Both the position numbers and the translations under genes were made by a program. Positions 1 through 11,540 of a stretch of DNA of 64,000 bases are shown here, piece after piece. The notes below the pieces were generated by a model. The model made no database searches. It saw nothing but the letters and a program-made list of their open reading frames with translations, and was not told the origin of the DNA. Origin of the DNA: Clusia tigrina (lineage: Eukaryota > Arthropoda > Insecta > Diptera > Clusiidae); NCBI GenBank assembly GCA_920105625.2, contig OV050030.1, forward strand, positions 159,535,863 through 159,599,862, in the 5' to 3' direction. How positions within the stretch are numbered: the first letter of the stretch is position 1; each line of letters begins with the position of its first letter.

Positions 1-196
1 CAAATGCCCTTAACTTCTATACGGTGCGTCCTATACCTATCAAAGTTTGCAACATTCAAATGCTTGTAACTTTTTACTGGAGCGTCATAAGCGCTTGAAA
101 TTATGTCACAATAAAGTACTCGTACCTCTTACCAATTTAAGCTATAGCGCATAGCTATGCTACCCTTGAGTCCCAAATCAAAAACTGATAAAACTT
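1..196 (+). repeat. Representative satellite monomer (196 bp)
   Basis: First full unit in the window, and the next unit starts at 197 with the same caaatg block. It contains the palindrome catagctatg at 150-159. Taking this phase, monomers differ mainly at the gtgacaataaagtactcg site, at ctggagcg versus caggagcg, at the ctcgtg/ctcgag position, and in the linker before the next unit (cacctttaaac, cactgataaaac or cattgatgaaac). These diagnostic positions allow individual monomer types to be followed through the larger repeat units. The phase chosen is arbitrary. Confidence 0.9.
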
Positions 197-1145
197 CAAA
201 TGTCACTAACTTCTATACTGTGCATCCTATATCTATCAAAGTTTGCAACATTCAAATGCTTGTAACTTTTTACTGAAGCGTAATAAAAGCTTGAAATTTT
301 GTGACAAAGTACTCGAGCCTTTTATCGATTTAAGCTATCTCCCATAGCTATGCTACCCTTGAGTCCCAAATCAAACCCCTTTAAACTTCAAATGGCCCTA
401 ACTTTTATACGGTGCTTCCTATACCTATCAAAGTTTGCAACAATCAAATGCTTGTAACTTTTTACTGGAGCGTCATAAACCCTTGAAATTATGTCACAAT
501 AAAGTACTCGTACCTCTTATCAATTTAAGCTATCGCGCATAGCTATGCTACCCTTGAGTCCCAAATCAAACACTGATAAAACTTCAAATGGCACTAACTT
601 CTATACTGTGCATCCCATACCTATCACAGTTTGCAACCTTTAAATGCTTGTAACTTTTTACTGGATCGTAATAAAACCTTGAAATTTTGTGAAAATAAAG
701 TACTCGTGCCTCTTGTCAATTTAAGCTATCGCTCATAGAAATGCTACCCTTGAGCCCGAAAACAAACACTGATAAAACTTCAAATGGCCCTTACTTCTAT
801 ACTGTGCATCCTATATCTATCAAAGTTTGCAACATTCAAATGCTTGTAACTTTTTACTGAAGCGTAATAAAAGCTTGAAATTTTGTGACAAAGTACTCGA
901 GCCTCTTATCGATTTAAGCTATCTCCCTATTCGTGCCGCTTATCAATTTAAGCTATCGCGCATAGCTATGCTACCTTTGAATCCCAAGTCAAACACCTTT
1001 AAACTTCAAATGGCCCTAACTTCTATACGGTGCGTCCTATACCTATCAAAGTTTGCAACATTTAAATGCTTGTAACTTTTTACTGGAGCGTCATAAAAGC
1101 TTGAAATTTTGTGACAATAAAGTATTCGTGCCGCTTATCAATTTA

Positions 1146-1165
1146 AGCTATCGCTCATAGCTATG
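1146..1165. other. Representative dyad-symmetry block in the monomer
   Basis: AGCTAT (1146-1151), a five-base spacer and ATAGCT (1157-1162) form an inverted repeat. Overlapping it, CATAGCTATG (1156-1165) is a perfect 10-bp palindrome. The palindrome recurs in most monomers across the window. Some copies carry a broken form (catagaaatg near 736, 2914, 3592, 4176, 7288 and 13137). It is the most constant symmetric element of the monomer. A role as a protein-binding or DNA-bending site is only inference. Confidence 0.75.
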
Positions 1166-2178
1166 CTACCCTTGAGTCCCAAATCAAACACCTTTAAACA
1201 TCAGATGGCCCTAACTTCTATACGGTGCGTCCTATTCCTATCAAAGTTTGCAACATTTAAATGCTTGTAACTTTTACTGGAGCGTAATAAAACCTTGAAA
1301 TTTTGTGACAATAAAGTACTCGTGCCTCTTGTGAATTTAAGCTATCGCTCATAGCTATGCTACCCTTGAGCCCGAAAACAAAGACTGATAAAACTTCAAA
1401 TGGCCCTTAATTCTATTAGGTGCGTCCTATACCTATCAAAGTTTGCAACATTTATATGCTTCTAACTTTTTACTGGAGCGTCATGAAACCTTAAAATTTT
1501 GTGACAATAAAGTACTCGTGCCTCTTGTCAATTTAAGCTATCGCTCATAGCTATGCTACCCTTGAGACCTAAAACAAACACTGATAAAATTTTAAATGGT
1601 CCTAACTTCTATACGGTGCGTCCTATACCTATCAAAGTTTGCAACATACAAATGCTTGTAACTTTTTACAGGAGCGTAATAAAACCTTGAAGTTTTGTGA
1701 CAATAGAGTACTCGTGCCTCTTATGAATTTAGGCTATCGCGCATAGCTATGCTACCCTTGAGTCCCAAATCAAACACCTTTAAACTTCAAATGGCCCTAA
1801 CTTCTATACAGTGCGTCCTATTCCTATCAAAGTTTGCAACATTTAAATGCTTGTAACTTTTTACTAGAGCGTAATAAAACCTTGAAATTTTGTGACAATA
1901 AGGTACTCGTGCCTCTTGTGAATTTAAGCTATCGCTCATAGCTATGCTACCCTTGAGTCCCAAAACAAACATTGATAAAACTTCAAATGGCCCTTACTTC
2001 TATACGGTACGTCCTATATCTATCAAAGTTTGCAACATTCAAATGCTTGTAACTTTTTACAGGAGCGTAATAAAACCTTGAAATTTTGTGACAATAAAGT
2101 ACTCGTGCCTCTTGTGAATTTAAGCTATCGCTCGTAGCTATGCTACCCTTGAGTCCCAAATCAAACACCTTTAAACTT

Positions 2179-3520
2179 CAAATGCCCTTAACTTCTATAC
2201 GGTGCGTCCTATACCTATCAAAGTTTGCAACATTCAAATGCTTGTAACTTTTTACTGGAGCGTCATAAGCGCTTGAAATTATGTCACAATAAAGTACTCG
2301 TACCTCTTACCAATTTAAGCTATAGCGCATAGCTATGCTACCCTTGAGTCCCAAATCAAAAACTGATAAAACTTCAAATGTCACTAACTTCTATACTGTG
2401 CATCCTATATCTATCAAAGTTTGCAACATTCAAATGCTTGTAACTTTTTACTGAAGCGTAATAAAAGCTTGAAATTTTGTGACAAAGTACTCGAGCCTCT
2501 TATCGATTTAAGCTATCTCCCATAGCTATGCTACCCTTGAGTCCCAAATCAAACCCCTTTAAACTTCAAATGGCCCTAACTTTTATACGGTGCTTCCTAT
2601 ACCTATCAAAGTTTGCAACAATCAAATGCTTGTAACTTTTTACTGGAGCGTCATAAACCCTTGAAATTATGTCACAATAAAGTACTCGTACCTCTTATCA
2701 ATTTAAGCTATCGCGCATAGCTATGCTACCCTTGAGTCCCAAATCAAACACTGATAAAACTTCAAATGGCACTAACTTCTATACTGTGCATCCCATACCT
2801 ATCAAAGTTTGCAACCTTTAAATGCTTGTAACTTTTTACTGGATCGTAATAAAACCTTGAAATTTTGTGAAAATAAAGTACTCGTGCCTCTTGTCAATTT
2901 AAGCTATCGCTCATAGAAATGCTACCCTTGAGCCCGAAAACAAACACTGATAAAACTTCAAATGGCCCTTACTTCTATACTGTGCATCCTATATCTATCA
3001 AAGTTTGCAACATTCAAATGCTTGTAACTTTTTACTGAAGCGTAATAAAAGCTTGAAATTTTGTGACAAAGTACTCGAGCCTCTTATCGATTTAAGCTAT
3101 CTCCCTATTCGTGCCGCTTATCAATTTAAGCTATCGCGCATAGCTATGCTACCTTTGAATCCCAAATCAAACACCTTTAAACTTCAAATGGCCCTAACTT
3201 CTATACGGTGCGTCCTATACCTATCAAAGTTTGCAACATTTAAATGCTTGTAACTTTTTACTGGAGCGTCATAAAAGCTTGAAATTTTGTGACAATAAAG
3301 TATTCGTGCCGCTTATCAATTTAAGCTATCGCGCATAGCTATGCTACCCTTGAGTCCCAGATCAAACACCTTTAAACTTCAAATGGCCCTAACTTCTATA
3401 CGGTGCGTCCTATACCTATCAAAGTTTGCAACATTTAAATGCTTGTAACTTTTTACTGGAGCGTAATAAAAGCTTGAAATTTTGTGACAATAAAGTACTC
3501 TTGCCTCCTGTGAGTAATAA
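2179..3520 (+). repeat. 2,178-bp higher-order unit, partial copy B
   Basis: Second copy of the unit starting at base 1. Agreement is close to about 3,330 and then weaker (linker aaacttcaaatgg instead of aaacatcagatgg). The copy ends at an abnormal junction near 3500-3525, where ttgcctcctgtgagtaataa runs straight into tcgtaataaaacc from the middle of another monomer. Confidence 0.8.
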
Positions 3521-4220
3521 TCGTAATAAAACCTTGAAATTTTGTGAAAATAAAGTACTCGTGCCTCTTGTCAATTTAAGCTATCGCTCATAGAAATGCT
3601 ACCCTTGAGCCCGAAAACAAACACTGATAAAACTTCAAATGGCCCTTACTTCTATACTGTGCATCCTATATCTATCAAAGTTTGCAACATTCAAATGCTT
3701 GTAACTTTTTACTGAAGCGTAATAAAAGCTTGAAATTTTGTGACAAAGTACTCGAGCCTCTTATCGATTTAAGCTATCTCCCATAGCTATGCTACCCTTG
3801 AGTCCCAAATCAAACCCCTTTAAACTTCAAATGGCCCTAACTTTTATACGGTGCTTCCTATACCTATCAAAGTTTGCAACAATCAAATGCTTGTAACTTT
3901 TTACTGGAGCGTCATAAACCCTTGAAATTATGTCACAATAAAGTACTCGTACCTCTTATCAATTTAAGCTATCGCGCATAGCTATGCTACCCTTGAGTCC
4001 CAAATCAAACACTGATAAAACTTCAAATGGCACTAACTTCTATACTGTGCATCCCATACCTATCAAAGTTTGCAACCTTTAAATGCTTGTAACTTTTTAC
4101 TGGATCGTAATAAAACCTTGAAATTTTGTGAAAATAAAGTACTCGTGCCTCTTGTCAATTTAAGCTATCGCTCATAGAAATGCTACCCTTGAGCCCGAAA
4201 ACAAACACTGATAAAACTTC
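3521..4220 (+). repeat. Third, rearranged partial copy of the first unit
   Basis: From 3521 the sequence matches 2844 onward (and 666 onward), including the broken palindrome catagaaatg. Further along it follows 2400-2960 at a spacing of about 1,261 bp, and not the hybrid monomer at 3095. It therefore looks like a recombinant of two parts of the preceding unit. From about 4220 it gives way to irregular monomers. Confidence 0.7.
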
Positions 4221-5880
4221 AATTCGCCCTTACTTCTATACGGAGCGTCCTATACCTATCAAAGTTTGCAACCTTCAAATGCTTGTAACTTTTTACTGGA
4301 GCGTCATAAAACCTTCAAATTTTGTGACAATAAAGTACTCGTGCCTCTTATCAATTTAAGCTATCGCGCAAAGTTATGCTACCCTTGAGACCCAAATCAA
4401 ACACCTTTAAACTTCAAATGGCCCTAAGTTCTATACGGTGTGTCCTATACCTATAAAAGTTTGCAACAATCAAATGCTGCTAACTTTTTACTGGAGCGTC
4501 ATAAACCCTTGAAATTATGTCACAATAAAAAACTCGTACCTCTTATCAACTTAAGCTATCGCGCATAGCTATGCTACCCTTGAGTCCCAAATTAAACACT
4601 GATAAAACTTCAAATGGCCGTAACTTCTATACTGTGCATCCTATACCTATCAAAGTTTGCAACATTCAAATGCTTGTAACTTTTTACTAGAGCGTAATAA
4701 AACCTTGACATTTTGTGACAATAAAGTACTCGTGCCTCTTGTGAATTTAAGCTATCGCTCATAGCTATGCTACCCTTGAGTCCCAAAACAAACACTAATA
4801 AAACTTCAAATGGCCCTAACTTCTATACGGTGCGTCCAATACCTATCAAAGTTTGCAACATTGAAACGCATGTAACTTTTTACTGGAGCGTCATAAAACC
4901 TTGAAATTTTGTGACAATAATTTAAGCTATCGCGCATAGCTATGCTATCCTTGAGTCCCAAATCAAACACCTTTAAAATTCAAATGGCCCTAACTTCTAT
5001 ACGGTGCGTCCTATACCTATCAAAGTTTGCAACATTTAAATGCTTGTAACTTTTTATTGGAGCGTAATAAAACCTTGAAATTTTGTGACAATAAAGTACC
5101 CGTGCCTCTTGTGAATTTAAGCTATCGGTCATAGCTATGCTACCCTTGAGTCCCAAATCAAACACCTTTAAACATCAAATGGCCCTAACTTCTATACGGT
5201 GCGTCCTATTCCTATCAAAGTTTGCAACATTTAAATGCTAGTAACTTTTACTGGAGCGTAATAAAACCTTGAAATTTTGTGACAATAAAGTTCTCGTGCC
5301 TCTTGTGAATTTAAGCTATCGCTCATAGCTATGCTACCCTTGAGCCCGAAAACAAACACTGATAAAACTTCAAATGGCCCTTAATTCTATAAGATGCGTC
5401 CTATACCTATCAAAGTTTGCAACATTTAAATACTTCTAACTTTTTACTGGAGCGTCATGAAACCTTAAAATTTTGTGACAATAAAGTACTCGTGCCTCCT
5501 GCCAATTTAAGCTATCGCTCATAGCTATGCTACCCTTGAGACCCAAAACAAACACTGATAAAATTTTAAATGGTCCTAACTTCTATACGGTGCGTCCTAT
5601 ACCGATCAAAGTTTGCAACATTCAAATGCTTGTAACTTTTTACAGGAGCGTAATAAAACCTTGAAATTTTGTGACAATAGAGTACTCGTGCCTCTTATGA
5701 ATTTAAGCTATCGCGCATAGCTATGCTACCCTTGAGTCCCAAATCAAACACCTTTAAACTTCAAATGGCCCTAACTTCTATACGGTGCGTCCTATTCCTA
5801 TCAAAGTTTGCAACATTTAAATGCTTGTAACTTTTTACTAGAGCGTAATAAAACCTTGAAATTTTGTGACAATAAAGTAC
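4221..5880 (+). repeat. Irregular satellite monomers between higher-order blocks
   Basis: About eight or nine monomers of the standard type without a long duplicated arrangement that I could identify. One monomer near 4910-4930 lacks about 21 bp: gacaataa is joined directly to tttaagctatcg, so the agtactcg-to-tatcaa segment is missing. No gene is seen. Confidence 0.7.
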
Positions 5881-8800
5881 TCGTGCCTCTTATCGATTTA
5901 AGCTATCGCTCATAGCTATGCTACCCTTGAGTCCCAAAACAAACACTGATAAAACTTCAAATGGCCCTAACTTCTATACGGTGCGTCCTATACCTATCAA
6001 AGTTTGCAACATTCAAATGCATGTAACTTTTTACTGGAGCGTCATAAAACCTTGAAATTTTGTGACAATAAAGTACTCGTGGCTCCTGTGAATTTAAGCT
6101 ATCGCTCATAGCTATGCTACATTTGAGTCCCAAATCAAACACCTTTAAACTTCAAATGGCCCTAGCTTCTATACGGTGCGTCCTATTCCTATCAAAGTTT
6201 GCAACATTTAAATGCTTGTAACTTTTTACTGGAGCGTAATAAAATCTTGAAATTTTGTGACAATAAAGTACCCGTGTCTCTGTGTGAATTTAAGCTATCG
6301 CTCATAGCTATGCTACCCTTGAGTCCCAAATCAAACACCTTTAAACATCAGATGGCCCTAACTTCTATACGGTGCGTCCTATTCCTATCAAAGTTTGCAA
6401 CATTTAAATGCTTGTAACTTTTACTGGAGCGTAATAAAACCATGAAATTTTGTGATAATGAAGTACTCGTGCCTCTTGTGAATTTAGGCTATCGCTCATA
6501 GCTATGCTACCCTTGAGCCCGAAAACAAACACTGATAAAACTTCAACTGGCCCTTAATTCTATAAGGTGCATCCTATACCTATCAAAGTTTGCAACATTT
6601 AAATGCTTCTAACTTTTTACTGGAGCGTCATGAAACCTTAAAATTTTGTGACAATAAAGTACTCGTGCCTCTTGTCAATTTAAGCTATCGCTCATAGCTA
6701 TGCTACCCTTGATACCCAAAACAAACACTGATAAAATTTTAAATGGTCCTAACTTCTATACGGTGCGTCCTATACCTATCAAAGTTTGCAACATTCAAAT
6801 GCTTGTAACTTTTTACAGGAGCGTAATAAAACCATGAAATTTTGTGATAATGAAGTACTCTAGCCTCTTGTCAATTTAAGCTATCGCTCATATCTATGCT
6901 ACCCTTGAGTCCCAAAACAAACATTGATAAAACTTCAAATGGCCCTAACTTTTATACGGTGCGTCCTATACCTATCAAAGTATGCAACAATCAAATGCTT
7001 GTAACTTTTTACTGGAGCGTCATAAACCCTTGAAATTATGTCACAATAAAGTACTCGTACTTCTTATCAATTTAAGCTATCGCGCATAGCTATGCTACCC
7101 TTGACTCCCAAATCAAACAGTGATAAAACTTCAAATGGCACTAACTTCTATACTGTGCATCCCATACCTATCAAAGTTTGCAACCTTTAAATGCTTGTAA
7201 CTTTTTACTGGATCGTAATAAAACCTTGAAATTTTGTGAAAATAAAGTACTCGTGCCTCTTGTCAATTTAAGCTATCGCTCATAGAAATGCTACCCTTGA
7301 GCCCGAAAACAAACATTGATAAAACTTCAAATGGCCCTTACTTCTATACGGTGCGTCCTATACCTATCAAAGTTTGCAACATTCAAATGCTTGTAACTTT
7401 TTACAGGAGCGTAATAAAACCTTCAAATTTTGTGACCATAAAGTACTCGTGCCTCTTGTGGATTTAAGCTATCGCTCGTAGCTATGCTACCCTTGAGTCC
7501 CAAAACAAGTATTGATAAAACTTCAATTGGCCCTTACTTCTATACGGTGCGTCCTATACCTATCAAAGTTTGCAACATTCAAATGCTTGTAACTTCTTAC
7601 TGGAGCGTCATAAAACCTTCAAATTTTGTGACAATAAAGTACTCGTGCCTCTTATCAATTTAAGCTACCGCGCATAGTTATGCTACCCTTGAGACCCAAA
7701 TCAAACACCTTTAAACTTCAAATGGCCCTAACTTCTATACGGTGCGTCCTATACCTATCAAAGTTTGCAACAATCAAATGCTTGTAACTTTTTACTGGAG
7801 CGTCATAAACCCTTGAAATTAAGTCACAATAAAAAACTCGTACCTCTTATCAAGTTAAGCTATCGCGCATAGTTATGCTACCCTTGAGTCCCAAATTAAA
7901 CACTGATAAAACTTCAAATGGCCGTAACTTCTATATGGTGCGTCCTATACCTATCAAAGTTTGCAACATTTAAATGCATGTAACTTTTTTCTGGAGCGTA
8001 ATAAAACCTTGAAATTTTGTGACAAAGTACTCGAGCCTCTTATCGATTTAAGCTATCGCTCATAGCTATGCTACCCTTGAGTCCCAAATCAAACACCTTT
8101 AAACTTCAAATGGCCCTTACTTTTATACGGTGCGTCCTATACCTATCAAAGTTTGAAACATTTAAATGCTTGTAACTTTTTACTGGAGCGTAATAAAACC
8201 TTGAAATTTTGTGACAATAAAGTACTCGTGCCTCTTGTGAATTTAAGGTATCGCTCATAGCTATGCTACATTTGAGTCCCAAATCAAACACCTTTAAACT
8301 TCAAATGGCCCTAACTTCTATACGGTGCGTCCTATTCCTATCAAAGTTTGCAACATTTAAATACTTGTAACTTTTTACTAGAGCGTAATAAAACCTTGAA
8401 ATTTTGTGACAATAAAGTACCCGTGCCTCTTGTGAATTTAAGCTATCGCTAATAGCTATGCTACCCTTGAGTCCCAAATCAAACACCTTTAAACATCAGA
8501 TGGCCCTAACTTCTATACGGTGCGTCCTATTCCTATCAAAGTTTGCAACATTTAAATGCTTGTAACTTTTACTGGAGCGTAATAAAACCTTGAAATTTTG
8601 TGACAATAAAGTACACGTGCCTCTTGTGAATTTAAGCTATCGCTCATAGCTATGCTACCCTTGAGCCCGAAAACAAACACTGATAAAACTTCAAATGGCC
8701 CTTAATTCTATAAGGTGCGTCCTATACCTATCAAAGTTTGCAACATTTAAATGCTTCTAACTTTTTACTGGATCGTCATGAAACCTTAAAATTTTGTGAC

Positions 8801-11540
8801 AATAAGGTACTCGTGCCTCTTGTCAATTTAAGCTATCGCTCATAGCTATGCTACCCTTGAGACCCAAACAAACACTGATAAAATTTTAAATGGTCCTAAC
8901 TTCTATACGGTGCGTCCTATACCTATCAAAGTTTGCAACATTCAAATGCTTGTAACTTTTTACTGGAGCGTCATAAAACCTTCAAATTTTGTGACAATAA
9001 AGTACTCGTGCCTCTTATCAATTTAAGCTATCGCGCATAGTTATGCTACCCTTGAGACCCAAATCAAACACCTTTAAACTTCAAATGGCCCTAACTTCTA
9101 TACGGTGCGTCCTATTCCTATCAAAGTTTGCAACAATCAAATGCTTGTAACTTTTTACTGGAGCGCAATAAAATCTTGAAATTTTGTGACAAAGTACTCG
9201 AGCCTCTTATCGATTTAAGCTATCGCTCATAGCTATGCTACCCTTGAGTCCCAAATCAAACACCTTTAAACTTCAAATGGCCCTAACTTCTATACGGTGC
9301 GTCCTATACCTATCAAAGTTTGCAACATTTAAATGCATGTAACTTTTTTCTGGAGCGTAATAAAACCTTGAAGTTTTGTGACAATAAAGTACTCGTGCCT
9401 CTTGTGAATTTAAGCTATCGCTCATAGCTATGCTACCCTTGAGTCCCAAAACAAACACTGATAAAACTTCAAATGGCCTTAACTTCTATATGGTGCGTCC
9501 TATACCTATCAAAGTTTGCAACATTCAAATGCATGTAACTTTTTTCCGTAGCGTCATGTAACCTTGAAATTTTGTGACAATAAAGTACTCGTGCCTCTTG
9601 TGAATTTAAGCTATCGCTCATAGCTATGCTACCCTTGAGTCCCAAAACAAACACCTTTAAACTTCAAATGGCCAACTTCTATACTGTGCATCCTATACCT
9701 ATCAAAGTTTGCAACATTCAAATGCTTGTAACTTTTTACTGGAGCGTAATAAAATCTTGAAATTTTGTGACAATAAAGTACTCGTGCCTCTTATCAATTT
9801 AAGCTATCGCGCATAGCTATGCTACCCTTGAGTCCCAAATCAAACACCTTGAAACTTCAAATGGCCCTAACTTCTATACGGTGCGTCCTATACCTATCAA
9901 AGTTTGCAACATTTAAATGCTTGTAACTTTCTACTGGAGCGTAATAAAACCTTGAAATTTGGTGACAATAAAGTACTCGTGCCTCTTGTGAATTTAAGCT
10001 TTCGCTCATAGCTATGCTACATTTGAGTCCCAAATCAAACACCTTTAAACTTCAAATGGCCCTAACTTCTATACGGTGCGTCCTATTCCTATCAAAGTTT
10101 GCAACATTTAAATGCTTGTAACTTTTTACTGGAGCGTAATAAAACCTTGAAATTTTGTGACAATAAAGTACCCGTGCCTCTTGTGAATTTAAGCTATCGC
10201 TCATAGCTATGCTACCCTTGAGTCCCAAATCAAACACCTTTTAACATCAGATGGCCCTAAGTTCTATACGGTGCGTCCTATACCTATCAAAGTTTGCAAC
10301 ATTTAAATGCATGTAACTTTTTACTGGAGCGTAATAAAACCTTGAAATTTTGTGACAATAAAGTACTCGTGCCTCTTGTCAGTTTAAGCTATCGCTCATA
10401 GCTACGCTACCCGTGAGACCCAAAAAAAAAACTGATAAAATTTTAAATGGTCCTAACTTCTATACGGTGCGTCCTATACCTATCAAAGTTTGCAATATTC
10501 AAATGCTTGTAACTTTTTACAGGAGCGTAATAAAACCTTGAAATTTTGTGACAATAGAGTACTCGTGCCTCTTATGAATTTAAGCTATCGCGCATAGCTA
10601 TGCTACCCTTGAGTCCCAAATCAAGCACCTTTAAACTTCAAATAGCCCTAACTTCTATACGGTGCGTCCTATTCCTATCAAAGTTTGCAACATTTAAATG
10701 CTTGTAACTTTTTACTAGAGCGTAATAAAACCTTGAAATTTTGTGACAATAAAGTACTCGTGCCTCTTGTGAATTGAAGCTATCGCTCATAGCTATGCTA
10801 CCTTTGAGTCCCAAAACAAACATTGATAAAACTTCAAATGGCCCTTACTTCTATACGGTACGTCCTATATCTATCAAAGTTTGCAACATTCAAATGCTTG
10901 TAACTTTTTACAGGTGCGTAATAAAACCTTGAAATTTTGTGACAATAAAGTATTCGTGCCTCTTGTGAATTTAAGCTATCGCTCGTAGCTATGCTACCCT
11001 GGAGTCCCAAGACAAACACTGATAAAACTTTAAATGGTCCTAACTTCTATACGGTGCCTCCTATACCTATCAAAGTTTGCAACAATCAAATGCTTGTAAC
11101 TTTTTACTGGAGCGTCATAAACCCTTGAAATTATGTCACAATAAAGTAATCGTACCTCTTACCAATTTAAGCTATAGCCCATAACTATGCTACCCTTGAG
11201 TCCCAAATCAAAAACTGATAAAACTTCAAATGGCCCTTACTTCTATACGGTACGTCCTATATCTATCAAAGTTTGCAACATTCAAATGCTTGTAACTTTC
11301 TACTGGAGCGTAATAAAACCTTGAAATTTTGTGACAATAAAGTACTCGTGCCTCTTGTGAATTTAAGCTTTCGCTCATAGCTATGCTACATTTGAGTCCC
11401 AAATCAAACACCTTTAAACTTCAAATGCCCTTAACTTCTATACGGTGCGTCCTATACCTATCAAAGTTTGTAACATTTAAATGCTTGTAACTTTTTACTG
11501 GAGCGTAATAAAACCTTGCAATTTTGTGACAATAAAGTAC
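5881..11540 (+). repeat. About 30-monomer unit, copy 1 (spacing 5,853-5,855 bp)
   Basis: Long block repeated downstream. Marker points 5957, 9857, 10052, 10638 and 10834 recur exactly 5,855 bp later, and 9273 and 9469 recur 5,853 bp later. At the left edge the spacing is 5,660 bp because copy 2 carries one extra monomer. Near 11226 it becomes 6,050 bp. Other shared markers are the catgtaacttttttc monomers near 9333 and 9532 and the gtggatttaagc monomer near 7459. Boundaries are accurate to about one monomer. Confidence 0.8.

Larger units (their letters stand above)
1..2178 (+). repeat. 2,178-bp higher-order unit, copy A
   Basis: Sequence from base 1 reappears 2,178 bp later: the variant caaatgccctta at 1 returns at 2179, and the hybrid monomer near 917-945 returns at 3095-3123. 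The unit holds about eleven monomers including one internally deleted hybrid. The two copies match almost base for base over the first 1,150 bases, with scattered single changes (for example tatcacag near 623 against tatcaaag). Copy A is defined by this spacing and may begin upstream of the window. Confidence 0.85.

Noticed and set aside
827..1075. 82-residue + strand frame, repeated at 3005-3253
   Set aside because: Created by the fused monomer that shifts frame. It is satellite sequence throughout.
1787..1972. 61-residue - strand open frames, repeated at many places (for example 1787-1972, 9273-9458, 16689-16874)
   Set aside because: They lie entirely inside satellite monomers, recur with the repeat period, and vary without sparing amino acids. 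In the 192- and 185-bp classes the frame is broken. There is no sign of a gene.
6199..6417. Other + strand frames in satellite (6199-6417, 19329-19520, 34955-35155, 60338-60526)
   Set aside because: Chance open frames in monomers with small indels. No domain or codon signal.
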